DNA of 64,000 nt, taken from contig NZ_CP088298.1 in NCBI RefSeq assembly GCF_021117425.1, positions 124,001 to 188,000 of the forward strand, given 5' to 3'. Positions 26,789-34,777 of this stretch are shown here, piece after piece. Numbering within the stretch: position 1 is the first letter of the stretch; each line of letters begins with the position of its first letter. The position numbers were made by a program, and so were the translations under genes. Source of the DNA: Brevibacterium zhoupengii (GTDB lineage Bacteria > Actinomycetota > Actinomycetes > Actinomycetales > Brevibacteriaceae). Below the pieces are notes generated by a model, which saw only the letters and a list, made by a program, of their open reading frames with translations, did no database searches and was not told the DNA's origin.

Positions 26789-27457
26789 ATGAGTGAGAGC
26801 CAGACCGAGACCGGCATGCGCATCGTAGACCAGGTGTTCGAGGCCATGCAGGCGAGTATCCTCAACGGCGAGTACCGGAGCGGCCAGCGGCTGCGGATTC
26901 GGCAGCTTGCGTCCTCGCTGGGGACGAGCGTAATGCCCGTGCGGGAGGCGATCGCCCGCCTCGAAGAGGTCGGGCTGGTCGAGACCAGCCCCCACAGGGG
27001 AGCCGCAGTAAAGGTCTTCACCGCCGAGGAGCTGCTCCAGATCTACTCCGTGCGCCTCATGCTCGAGGTCGAAGCCACAGTCCAGGGAGTGACGACACTC
27101 GACGCGGACTCGCGTGCGCGACTCGAAGATGAGTTCGCGGCCATGGAAGCTGCGCTGGCCGCCGGTGACGCCGCGGACTACCTTGATCACGACGAAGAGC
27201 TCCTCGCGATCATCTACGGTGCGGCGGGCAATCCCGTGCTCGTCGAGACGATTCGCGTGCTGTGGCTGCGCTGCCGGGCGTACAAGTTCGTCGGCGCTCG
27301 CCGAGTGCTCGCCTCCGACGATGTCTCGCCGCTGCTCAAGCACCAACGGCAGCTGATGAGAGCCATCGATGACGGCGATCCGGAAGCCGCCGGTCGGGTC
27401 ACCGAGGAGTCGCTGAACGAAGCGATCCTTCGGATTCGCAGCGCGCTCGAGGAGTAG
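26789..27457 (+). CDS. GntR family regulator (FadR/FCD type)
   Basis: A 222-residue regulator: winged helix with LRIRQLASSLGTSVMPVREAIARLEEVGLVE (residue order typical of FadR-type GntR) and a helical FCD domain with possible metal ligands (DYLDHDEELLAIIYGAAGNPVLVE, HQRQLMRAIDDGD). It lies between the symporter/Usp pair and the FAD oxidase/aldolase pair, and perfect ATGTGATCACAT palindromes stand in front of both neighbouring units. FCD regulators commonly bind short TGTG-type dyads of this kind. It is therefore the best candidate for the regulator of that motif; this is inference. Confidence 0.87.
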   Translation: MSESQTETGMRIVDQVFEAMQASILNGEYRSGQRLRIRQLASSLGTSVMPVREAIARLEEVGLVETSPHRGAAVKVFTAEELLQIYSVRLMLEVEATVQGVTTLDADSRARLEDEFAAMEAALAAGDAADYLDHDEELLAIIYGAAGNPVLVETIRVLWLRCRAYKFVGARRVLASDDVSPLLKHQRQLMRAIDDGDPEAAGRVTEESLNEAILRIRSALEE

Positions 27458-27557
27458 CCGGACCTCGGCCACGGAGCTGATTCCGCCCGGTCGAGCCACC
27501 GCCGTTCTGGGGCTGAAAAATAGCCAGAAGAAAAGTGGCCGAATCGCTTGCAATCAA

Positions 27558-27569
27558 ATGTGATCACAT
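27558..27569. promoter_or_regulatory. Perfect palindrome ATGTGATCACAT upstream of the FAD oxidase
   Basis: Identical to the 12-mer at 24216. It lies 68 bp before the oxidase start, inside the spacer of a plausible promoter: TTGCAA (27548-27553) and TACGCT (27572-27577), 18 bp apart. A bound protein would block polymerase, so repression is the simplest reading. Confidence 0.55.
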
Positions 27570-27637
27570 CTTACGCTTCTTGCAGAAGCCTGCGCGAAGA
27601 CGCGTCGGCACTCGTAGGAGAGAGGGGGTATCACCCC

Positions 27638-29044
27638 ATGAAAGATGCCGTGATCGTCGGTGGAGGACTGGCCGGACTGTCTGCAGCGTGGCGACTGCGC
27701 AATTGGGATATTGCCCTGCTCGAGTCGACCTCGCGCGTCGGCGGACGAATCCGGTCGGAGAACCGAGGGCGCTACTTCCTCAACTGGGGCGGCCACATGT
27801 TCGCCGGCGGAAAGACCGCGACGAACGACCTCATCACCGAGACCCAGACCCGGTCCACGGAGATCCCCGGCTCGCTGTCGGCGATCTCGATGAACGGAAA
27901 GCTGCTTATGGGCGGCCCCGTCCAGTCCTACCCGTTCCGGATTCCGTTGGCGATGAAGGATCGGACGTCTATGATCAAGGCTGGAGCCAAGGTCAGCGCC
28001 GATGTGCTCCGCTATGCCAAGGCCGTGCGACTGCGACCCAACGAAAGCGCGGAGATGCGCCAGCAGCGGATCTACGACTTCGAAAACGACCGCTCCTTCG
28101 CCGACTACATCGGGGAGCTCTCTGAGGACGCCGAGGCGATGTTCCGCCCGACGATCACCCGCTCGGCGGCCGATCCCGACGAACTCTCCGCCGGTGCCGG
28201 CATCGGCTACTTCAGCCTCGTGTGGAACATCGGTCAGGGACTCAATCGGAGCATCGGCGGTGGGCCCTCCAACCTCGTCGAATCGATCGCCGCACCGTTG
28301 CAGGAGAGCATTCAGCTCGACGCCAAGGTCTACGAGATCGTGCACAAGAAGGATCACGTCGTCGTCCGCTACCGTCAGGATGACGTCGACCACGAGATCG
28401 AAGCGCGGACAGTCGTCCTCGCGACACCGGCCACTGTGGCGCACAAGATCGCAGTCGATCTGCCGGCCGATAAGCGCGAGGCCCTGTCCCAGATCGTCTA
28501 CGGTCCCTACGTCTCCGCCGCCTTCCTGACGAACGAGACCGAACGTCAGCCGTGGGACAACGCCTATGGCATTGCGACGCCGAAGCGCTCGTTCAACGTC
28601 GTGATGAACCAGGGCAACATCGTCCGCGGTGCGGAGGCCGAACGCCAACCCGGCGGCAGCATCATGACCTTCTCCCCGGCGAGCCTGGCTCGGAAGCTGC
28701 TCGACCTCGACGACGAGGACATCCTCGACACCTACATCAAGGACCTCGACCAGGTGCTGCCCGGATTCGCCGGCATCATCGAAGAGGCCCAGGTCCAACG
28801 CTGGCGCACCGGCGCACCGTACTGCTTCCCGGGCCGCGGAAAGCTCCAACCGACATTCAACCAACTCTCCGGTCGTGTATTCCTGGCAGGGGACTACCTG
28901 GGGACGCTGTACACGGAGACGGCGATCAGCTCCGGATTCACCGCAGCGCAGGAGGCGGCGAACATCCTCGCCACCGCCCGCCAGACCCGCAGGCACCATC
29001 CCGTGCAGCACCCGAACGAGGACGCACCTCCGCAGCACGGCTGA
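27638..29044 (+). CDS. FAD-dependent amine/protoporphyrinogen oxidase-like protein
   Basis: A 468-residue flavoprotein of the monoamine oxidase/protoporphyrinogen oxidase superfamily. The N-terminal dinucleotide motif (AVIVGGGLAGLSAAWRL) is followed by VGGRIRSENRGRYFLNWGGHMF, and the C-terminal FAD motif is GRVFLAGDYLGTLYTETAISSG. The start is ATG 27638; GGAG-rich sequence lies upstream, though the GGGGG immediately before the start can pair with CCCC. The substrate is unknown. Its partner is the DapA-family gene 52 bp downstream, so I would not call it haem biosynthesis: no hem genes are nearby. Oxidation of an amine or amino acid derivative to an imine or oxoacid feeding the aldolase is plausible. 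Confidence 0.75.
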   Translation: MKDAVIVGGGLAGLSAAWRLRNWDIALLESTSRVGGRIRSENRGRYFLNWGGHMFAGGKTATNDLITETQTRSTEIPGSLSAISMNGKLLMGGPVQSYPFRIPLAMKDRTSMIKAGAKVSADVLRYAKAVRLRPNESAEMRQQRIYDFENDRSFADYIGELSEDAEAMFRPTITRSAADPDELSAGAGIGYFSLVWNIGQGLNRSIGGGPSNLVESIAAPLQESIQLDAKVYEIVHKKDHVVVRYRQDDVDHEIEARTVVLATPATVAHKIAVDLPADKREALSQIVYGPYVSAAFLTNETERQPWDNAYGIATPKRSFNVVMNQGNIVRGAEAERQPGGSIMTFSPASLARKLLDLDDEDILDTYIKDLDQVLPGFAGIIEEAQVQRWRTGAPYCFPGRGKLQPTFNQLSGRVFLAGDYLGTLYTETAISSGFTAAQEAANILATARQTRRHHPVQHPNEDAPPQHG

Positions 29045-29096
29045 GTTCCATCAACACAGACTTTCAACCAGCACCACTGATTTCACAGGAGAAACC

Positions 29097-29981
29097 ATGA
29101 CCAACAGCCTCCGCGGTGTCCTCACCGCACTGACCACCCCCTTCGACGCAGAAGAGAACATCGACTTCGATGCTCTAGGACGGGTCGTCGACCGTTCCAT
29201 CGATGGCGGAGTCGATGGCCTCGTCGTCGGCGGATCCACCGCCGAGTTCGCCACCATGAGCGCCGAGGAGCGCCAGAGCATGGTCGATTTCGTCGTCGAT
29301 CGTGCCGCCGGTGGCGTCCCCGTCGTCGCCCAGACCGGGGCCACGACGACCAGGGAGGCCATTCGCCATTCTCTCGCTGCGCAGCGTTCGGGAGCCGATG
29401 TGCTCATGCTCGTGACACCGTACTACGAGCCGCTGACACTGGCCGAGACCGTCGACTACATCAAGACGGTCGCTGCAGCTGTCGATATCGACGTCATGCT
29501 CTACAACATTCCCGGAGCGACAGGCATCAACCTCGACCCGGACACCGTCCGTTCCCTCGCCGAGGATGTGGCCAATATCCGCTACATCAAGGACTCGAGC
29601 GCGGACTGGGAACAGGCCCTCAAACTCATCCACCACCACAGTGATGTCATCGGCACCTTCATCGGCTGGGACAGCTACATCTACTCCGGCCTCGTCGAAG
29701 GTGCGGCCGGCATGGTCGCAGGCGCGGCGAACGTAGTCCCGGCCGAGATCGTGTCCGTGTCGAAGAAGATCGCCGATGGTGACCTGCACGGAGCCAGGGA
29801 CGAATGGAACCTGCTCTACCCGGTCATCGACGCGATGATCTCCGAACCCTTCATCCAGTCGGTCAAGGCCGGACTCGAGCTGCAGGGCGAACCTGTCGGT
29901 TCACCTCGGCGACCGATGGCCGACACCGACCCCGATGCGGTTGAACGGATCAAGGCCGCACTGGCCGCACTGAACGGCTGA
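29097..29981 (+). CDS. DapA-family aldolase/synthase (dihydrodipicolinate synthase-like)
   Basis: A class I aldolase of the DHDPS/N-acetylneuraminate lyase family, 294 residues. The Schiff-base lysine K165 (RYIKDSSAD) and the catalytic tyrosine Y136 (MLYNIPGATG) are in place. The pyruvate-carboxylate loop reads GGSTAEF instead of the DapA GTTGE pattern, so it is probably not the lysine-biosynthesis enzyme but an aldolase or dehydratase acting on a 2-oxo acid. AGGAG precedes the ATG. It follows the FAD oxidase and ends in a terminator shared with a convergent type-2 dehydrogenase gene. Confidence 0.85.
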   Translation: MTNSLRGVLTALTTPFDAEENIDFDALGRVVDRSIDGGVDGLVVGGSTAEFATMSAEERQSMVDFVVDRAAGGVPVVAQTGATTTREAIRHSLAAQRSGADVLMLVTPYYEPLTLAETVDYIKTVAAAVDIDVMLYNIPGATGINLDPDTVRSLAEDVANIRYIKDSSADWEQALKLIHHHSDVIGTFIGWDSYIYSGLVEGAAGMVAGAANVVPAEIVSVSKKIADGDLHGARDEWNLLYPVIDAMISEPFIQSVKAGLELQGEPVGSPRRPMADTDPDAVERIKAALAALNG

Positions 29982-29997
29982 ACTGGTGTGAGGTGAG

Positions 29998-30036
29998 CTC
30001 GGCGCTGAATCGCCTGTCCGGTGGTTCAGCGCCGAG
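29998..30036. terminator. Terminator hairpin overlapping a stop codon
   Basis: CTCGGCGCTGAA (29998-30009) pairs perfectly with TTCAGCGCCGAG (30025-30036) around a 15-base loop. The right arm includes the TGA of the convergent Ldh-type gene (30026-30028). Confidence 0.75.
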
Positions 30037-31015
30037 CGCGTTCGAGCAGTGCTGTGTGGAGGTGCCGGGGCAGGTCGATTGTCTCGGCATCGCGTTTGCG
30101 TCCGAAGTCGATGCCGAAGTCGCGATCGAGCCTGGCCAGGTGCTCTTCGACCCGGTGCGTGTACTCCGGGTCGAAGGCATCAGCGCTGATGGCGACGACG
30201 AAGAGACCGGTCCCGGGAGTCGACGTTCCCTCATCGATAGGTGGTGCATCCACCGAGAAGTTCGCGCCCCCGTGGGCCGCGAGAAGTTCGATCATGAGGG
30301 CGAGGTTGCTGCCCTTGACCCCACCGAAGGGGAGCAGCGCGCCGGCAAGGCCCGCCTCGGAGTCCGTCGTCACCGTCCCATCCGGAGCCTGCGCCCACCC
30401 CTCGGGGATCGACTCGCCACGGTCGGCCGCATCACGGATGTTGACCCAGGCCGTCGCGCTGCTGGCCTGATCGAACATGCGCGGCCCCTGCGGGTGGGGG
30501 AGCGCGAAGGACAGCGGGTTCGTCCCGGTGACCGTGTCGCGGCTGCCGAAGAGTGACATCAGCGCCGGTGAGTTTCCTCCGGCCAGAGCGATGAGTCCAC
30601 GATGGGCCAGGCGCATCGTGTAGTAGCCGAGCTCACCGGCGGGAAACGCGTTCATGATATTGAGGATCGAGATGCCCAGATCCGTCGCCGACTGCGCGAA
30701 GCGCTCAAATACCTCGTCGAAGGCGAGCTGGGTGATGCCGCCGTCGGCGTCGACGAGGTGGGCCGCCGGCAGCCTGTTGACCGAGTGCGGAACGGCGGCA
30801 CCGTTGATCCGCCCGGCCTCGAGTCCGTCGAGGTAGTCGAAGAGGTGCGCCGTGCCGACCTGGATCTTGCCGCGCCGATCGGCCGCCACCGTGGCAGCTG
30901 CCAGCGATGCCGCCAACTTTGAGGAGCCTCCCGCGGCAAGAATCGCCGAGGTGCAGAGGCGCTCCAGCTCGGTCGCGGGCAGGGACACGGTGGGCGAATC
31001 GTCGGAGGCGGGCAT
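30026..31015 (-). CDS. Malate/L-lactate dehydrogenase type-2 family oxidoreductase
   Basis: An NAD(P)-dependent dehydrogenase of the LDH2/MDG2 family, 329 residues, a family that also includes ureidoglycolate dehydrogenase and delta-1-piperideine-2-carboxylate reductase. Recognisable parts are AADRRGKIQVGTAHLFDYLDGLEAG, the GGNSPALMSLFGSRDTVTGTNPLSFALP core (longer than shown in usual members), and LLPFGGVKGSNLALMIELLA. I start at ATG 31015 with GGAG close upstream; a GTG at 31042 adds nine residues. A reductase for cyclic imines from lysine or proline analogues would suit the neighbouring decarboxylase and DapA-like genes, but the substrate is not fixed. Confidence 0.85.
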   Translation of the reverse strand: MPASDDSPTVSLPATELERLCTSAILAAGGSSKLAASLAAATVAADRRGKIQVGTAHLFDYLDGLEAGRINGAAVPHSVNRLPAAHLVDADGGITQLAFDEVFERFAQSATDLGISILNIMNAFPAGELGYYTMRLAHRGLIALAGGNSPALMSLFGSRDTVTGTNPLSFALPHPQGPRMFDQASSATAWVNIRDAADRGESIPEGWAQAPDGTVTTDSEAGLAGALLPFGGVKGSNLALMIELLAAHGGANFSVDAPPIDEGTSTPGTGLFVVAISADAFDPEYTHRVEEHLARLDRDFGIDFGRKRDAETIDLPRHLHTALLERARR

Positions 31016-31080
31016 GGTCTCCACGGTACCGCAGTGCCACACGCGTATTCGCTGGTGGGACTGCCGCCCAAGGTGTCGGC

Positions 31081-31105
31081 TCAGCTCAGCTCAGCTCAGT
31101 TCAGC
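31081..31105. repeat. TCAGC pentanucleotide microsatellite
   Basis: Five tandem TCAGC-type units (one TCAGT variant) lie exactly across the 3' end of the decarboxylase gene; the TGA stop at 31103-31101 falls in the last unit. Short-unit arrays are uncommon in such genomes. Confidence 0.8.
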
Positions 31106-32678
31106 TTGTCTCAGCCTCGACAGTGTCGGCCACGACGGCGAATGTGTCCATCCGCGAATCTTGGGCCCCTCGGACATAGCCCGAGGGCGCTGCCGCGGTC
31201 GCTCGGAGGAAGTCGACGACCTCGGCGCTGAGCACCTCACCAGGGAGGACATTGGGCACACCGGGTGGGTACGCGGCCAGGGAATCCGCGGAGACTCGGC
31301 CGACCGCCTCGGCGAAGGGAACCGTCTGGGACTCGGCGAAGTAGGCGTCGCTGATGTCCTGGCGCTTCTGACAGCTGCCGGGCAGAACGATGGGACGCTC
31401 CGGTTCGGCCTCCGAGCGCGGCAGTTCCTGAATCGCCGACCAGAAGCGATCCACGTCGACCGGTGAGGTCGCCCCGATGAGCAGCAGCAGTGCCGAGGGC
31501 GTGGCGAGCTCACAGTAGATCCGATGGTCCCGGATCAGCTGATACTGGGCCTCGGACCCGGTGATCCCGGCACCGCGGGTGTCGATGACGACCTTGAACG
31601 GATCGTTGTCGATCGCATCATGACCGCCGAGGATGTCGGGAGTCGCATCGCGGAACCGGGTGTCGTCTTTGACCCGGGTGCGGATCTCCTCGGCCGTGTC
31701 CAGGGCCGCCTCGATGGCCTCCGGGTGGGTGACGAGATGGCGACGTGCCTCGTCGAGGGAGGACAGCAGGATCGCACTCGAGGAGGTCGACTGATAGGAC
31801 TTCACGACCCGATCGACGAGGGTCTCGATGCGCTTGGCCTGTGGTCCGTGACCGAGATGGACCATCGCCGACTGAGCGAGGGAGCCCGCACCCTTGTGAG
31901 TGCTGGAGATGACGAGATCGGCGCCCAGGCGCACTGCGTTGACGGGCAGCTTCGGGTGCATGCCGAAGTGGGAGCCCCAGGCCTCATCGACGATGAGGGG
32001 AACATCGTGGCGGTGGGCCACCTCGGCGATGGCGGCGATGTCGGCAACAGCACCGAAATAGCTGGGGGAGACGAGGTAGACGGCGGCGGAGTTCGGGTGC
32101 TCGTGCAGGGCGAAATCGACCTCTGCCGGGGTGACGCCGTGGGAGGAGCCGAGCCCGGGATCGACGCGGCCGTGGACGAAATGCGGGCGCAGTTCGGCAT
32201 GGGTGACGCCGTCGATGACGGAGGAGTGGACGCTGCGCTGGAGGACGAACTCGCGGCCCAGGCCCCGCACGACGGTCGTGGCGATGTGATTGCCGCCTGA
32301 TGCTCCGTTGGTGATGAACCAGGTCCGCGAAGCACCCCAGGCCTCTGCGGCGAGCTGCTGGGCGGCCATGATCGGCGTAACGCGATCGTGGTTGATCATG
32401 CGCCAGTTGTCCTGGTCGACGCCGCTGAAGAGCATGGGGAAGTCGATGCTCATGCCGGCCTCTCCGACGACCTCGGCCAGGCCCGGAGCATGGTCACGGC
32501 TGCCCTGATGAGCGGGCACGTGCAGACGCTGCCAGTCCTCGGCAGCCAGGGAGCGCAGGGCTTCGGCATAGGGTGCGGTGCGCTGGCGGGGGTCGGTGGA
32601 CGTGTTCGCTTGCGTGGGCGCGGGGGTTGTCGCGGTGCGGGTCGCGGAGTCTGGGTGCAGATGTGTGTCAGCGAGCAT
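31101..32678 (-). CDS. Orn/Lys/Arg decarboxylase family PLP enzyme
   Basis: An aminotransferase-fold basic amino acid decarboxylase, about 525 residues, resembling the shorter Gram-positive SpeA/YaaO type. The PLP lysine is in LVISSTHKGAGSLAQSAM; ITNGASGGNHIA binds the cofactor phosphate and DEAWGSHFGMHPKLP holds the ring-facing Asp. The C-terminal domain (GYVRGAQDSRMDTFAV) is typical. The start is ambiguous: ATG 32678 gives a normal N-terminus; ATG 32699 and GTG 32732 are in frame. It is divergent from a LysR gene, its likely regulator. Product would be putrescine, cadaverine or agmatine; I cannot tell which. Confidence 0.88.
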   Translation of the reverse strand: MLADTHLHPDSATRTATTPAPTQANTSTDPRQRTAPYAEALRSLAAEDWQRLHVPAHQGSRDHAPGLAEVVGEAGMSIDFPMLFSGVDQDNWRMINHDRVTPIMAAQQLAAEAWGASRTWFITNGASGGNHIATTVVRGLGREFVLQRSVHSSVIDGVTHAELRPHFVHGRVDPGLGSSHGVTPAEVDFALHEHPNSAAVYLVSPSYFGAVADIAAIAEVAHRHDVPLIVDEAWGSHFGMHPKLPVNAVRLGADLVISSTHKGAGSLAQSAMVHLGHGPQAKRIETLVDRVVKSYQSTSSSAILLSSLDEARRHLVTHPEAIEAALDTAEEIRTRVKDDTRFRDATPDILGGHDAIDNDPFKVVIDTRGAGITGSEAQYQLIRDHRIYCELATPSALLLLIGATSPVDVDRFWSAIQELPRSEAEPERPIVLPGSCQKRQDISDAYFAESQTVPFAEAVGRVSADSLAAYPPGVPNVLPGEVLSAEVVDFLRATAAAPSGYVRGAQDSRMDTFAVVADTVEAETS

Positions 32679-32752
32679 GTGTCCCACACTAGGGATCATT
32701 GGCCGCCTAGGATATAGCAAGAAATCGTCCACAGTGTCATAGTGTCTATATC

Positions 32753-33667
32753 ATGATGAATTTGCAGCAGTTCCGGGTTCTCCTGGCCATCCGAGACGAG
32801 GGAAGCCTCAATCGGGCCGCCGAGGTGCTCGACCACGGGGTGCCGACCGTGACCCATCATCTGCGCACCCTCGAATCCCATCTGCGGATCAAGCTCGTCG
32901 ACCGTTCCCGCAACGGGACGAGGCTGACACCGCTCGGGGAGTCCTTCGCCGAGGAGATCGAACCCGTCCTTGCCCGCATCGACCGCGCCGAACAGCTTGT
33001 CACGGCCCAGCGTGATGCCGGTGTCGTGACCCTGCGCGTCGGCTCCTTCTCTTCGATCGGCTCACGGCTGCTGCCCGCTGCGATCGCCGAACTCCAGCAG
33101 CGCACGTCCGTGCGCGTCGAGGTCGTCGAGGCTGAGCCCAGCGAGGTGGTGCGGATGCTCCACAGTGGTGAGGTCCACGCCGGGCTCATCTACGACATCC
33201 CCGAACTGCCCGAATTCGCGGGCCCGGAGCTGCGGTTGCGGACCCTGCTCGACGAGCCCTACCGGGTGATGGTCGCCCGCGACGGGGAACTCGCCGCCCA
33301 CGAGGTCCTCGACTTCGCAACGATGAGCGACATCGACTGGGTGCTCAGCCACAACGAAGCGGAGGCCTCGGTGCGAGTGCTTCGGCGCATCTCCCGGGGA
33401 CTGGGATACGAACTGCGCGAACTCATGCGCAGCGATGACCTCTACATGATCCACGGGCTCGTGGCCGAAGGACTCGGCTGCGCCCTGACCACCGAGGTGG
33501 CAGTGGACACCGACTTCGACGTCGTCCTCCGTCCGGCCAAGCAGGACCTGGGCCAGCGTCGGGTCTCCTTCGTGACCAGGCCCGGACCGAACCCGGCCGC
33601 GGTGGGGTGGCTGGGCGAGATCCTCGGTGCGGTGGCCGCGCGAGTGGGGGCCGCCCCGGCGGAGTGA
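32753..33667 (+). CDS. LysR family transcriptional regulator
   Basis: A 304-residue regulator with the N-terminal LysR helix-turn-helix (NLQQFRVLLAIRDEGSLNRAAEVLDHGVP), a linker helix and a periplasmic-binding-like effector domain (TLRVGSFSSIGSRLLPAAIAELQ, VHAGLIYDIPELPEF). It is divergent from the decarboxylase; the gap contains an inverted GATATAG/CTATATC pair (32711-32717 and 32746-32752) that ends one base before the ATG. That spacing means a very short or absent leader. Divergent LysR genes usually activate the neighbouring gene, so decarboxylase control is likely. Confidence 0.9.
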   Translation: MMNLQQFRVLLAIRDEGSLNRAAEVLDHGVPTVTHHLRTLESHLRIKLVDRSRNGTRLTPLGESFAEEIEPVLARIDRAEQLVTAQRDAGVVTLRVGSFSSIGSRLLPAAIAELQQRTSVRVEVVEAEPSEVVRMLHSGEVHAGLIYDIPELPEFAGPELRLRTLLDEPYRVMVARDGELAAHEVLDFATMSDIDWVLSHNEAEASVRVLRRISRGLGYELRELMRSDDLYMIHGLVAEGLGCALTTEVAVDTDFDVVLRPAKQDLGQRRVSFVTRPGPNPAAVGWLGEILGAVAARVGAAPAE

Positions 33668-33693
33668 TGTGCTGGGGTGGCCTTGTCGGCTTC

Positions 33694-33765
33694 ATCGAGC
33701 GGCCTACTTGGCGTCGACGGGGTCAGTCGCGACCTGCGCGCTCGACGCTAAGTGGTCCGCTCGAT
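33694..33765. terminator. Long imperfect hairpin between convergent regulators
   Basis: Arms 33694-33717 and 33742-33765 are 24 nt each and pair at 21 of 24 positions (ATCGAGCGG and GCGTCGA ends perfect) around a 24-base loop. It is far longer than a normal terminator stem; it may terminate both the LysR and IclR transcripts or be a mobile repeat. Confidence 0.6.
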
Positions 33766-33779
33766 GGCTAGGGGAAGGC

Positions 33780-34670
33780 TCAGGGATCCGCGTGGTCGCT
33801 GAGGGCCTCGGTGATGGTCTTAGCCTCGCGGCGAAGCAGGGCGACGAGCCGTTCGACGCGGGCGCCGGTGACGCGGTCGGGGACGCTGGCGATCGACAGG
33901 GCTGCTCGAGGTCGGCTGCCGCGGACCTTCAGCGGCACACCCACGGCCCATGACCCTTGGGCGAAGAGGCCGGGATTGTGGACGAAGCCGTCGACGCGGG
34001 CGCGGTCGATGATGTCGCACAGTGCTGCGATGGAGACCTTGGGGTACCGCTCGGCGAAGATCTGCGCATTGGCCTCAAACTGGGCGTCCACCTCGGCGGG
34101 GGAGAGCTCGGAGAGGATCGCGAGGCTGCCGGCGCCGATGCCCAGTGGATGGCGATCACCCACGGACAAGGCATTGTTGAGTATCTCGCCGAAACCCTCC
34201 TCGCGGCGGGCGCAGATCGAGTAGCTGCCGGTGCGCAGGGTCAGAAAGGCCGTGTCCTGGCTCAGTTCTGCCAGGCGCAGCAGGCTCGACTCCGACTCTG
34301 TGACCAGGGGGTCGACCGACTTCTGGGCGAGCTGACCGAGGATCTGCGACTGCACGCCGAGGCGGTACCCACCCTCCTCGAGGCGTTCGACGTAGCCCAT
34401 GGCGATGAGCGCCTGGAGCATGCGGTGGACGCTGGCCTTGGGACGGCCGCTGATGGAGGCCACCTCGGACAGGCTGGCACCGTTGCTGCGCTCGCCGGCG
34501 ATGAGGCCGACGAGGTTGAGCAGCGTCAGCGCTCGCTGAATGCTCTGGGCGCCGGTGCCGGGTTCGAGGTCGTCGACGGCGTGGGCGACGTTGAACGATG
34601 CGGAGCGGCGCAGGATCTTCCCACGCATCTTCATCCGGTGTTCGTCTTGAGGGTCGCCGCCGTTGTGCAT
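33780..34670 (-). CDS. IclR family transcriptional regulator
   Basis: A 296-residue regulator. Residues ~40-105 form the IclR winged helix (SIQRALTLLNLVGLIA, SLSEVASISGRPKASVHRMLQALIAMGYVE) and the rest is the IclR effector domain (SICARREEGFGEILNNALSVGDRHPLGIGAGSLAIL in separate blocks; SIASVPDRVTGARVERLVALL). An extra ~38-residue N-terminal extension precedes the helix-turn-helix. The start is ATG 34670; internal Met13 or Met15 are alternatives. It is convergent with LysR and divergent from a reductase gene; no catabolic operon is directly attached, so the target is unclear. Confidence 0.88.
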   Translation of the reverse strand: MHNGGDPQDEHRMKMRGKILRRSASFNVAHAVDDLEPGTGAQSIQRALTLLNLVGLIAGERSNGASLSEVASISGRPKASVHRMLQALIAMGYVERLEEGGYRLGVQSQILGQLAQKSVDPLVTESESSLLRLAELSQDTAFLTLRTGSYSICARREEGFGEILNNALSVGDRHPLGIGAGSLAILSELSPAEVDAQFEANAQIFAERYPKVSIAALCDIIDRARVDGFVHNPGLFAQGSWAVGVPLKVRGSRPRAALSIASVPDRVTGARVERLVALLRREAKTITEALSDHADP

Positions 34671-34777
34671 GCCTCCATTATGGTCCCACTCGGCCTCGTC
34701 TGTTGGAGGTGGGTCTGGCCATCGCCGACTGCGGAGCGCACACTGAACTTACTGCCTACGCTCTGTGAGGAGCAATC

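Noticed and set aside
25820..29038. Two long minus-strand frames opposite the Usp, GntR and FAD oxidase genes
   Set aside because: They are antisense to genes with clear family motifs, lack ribosome sites and resemble nothing.
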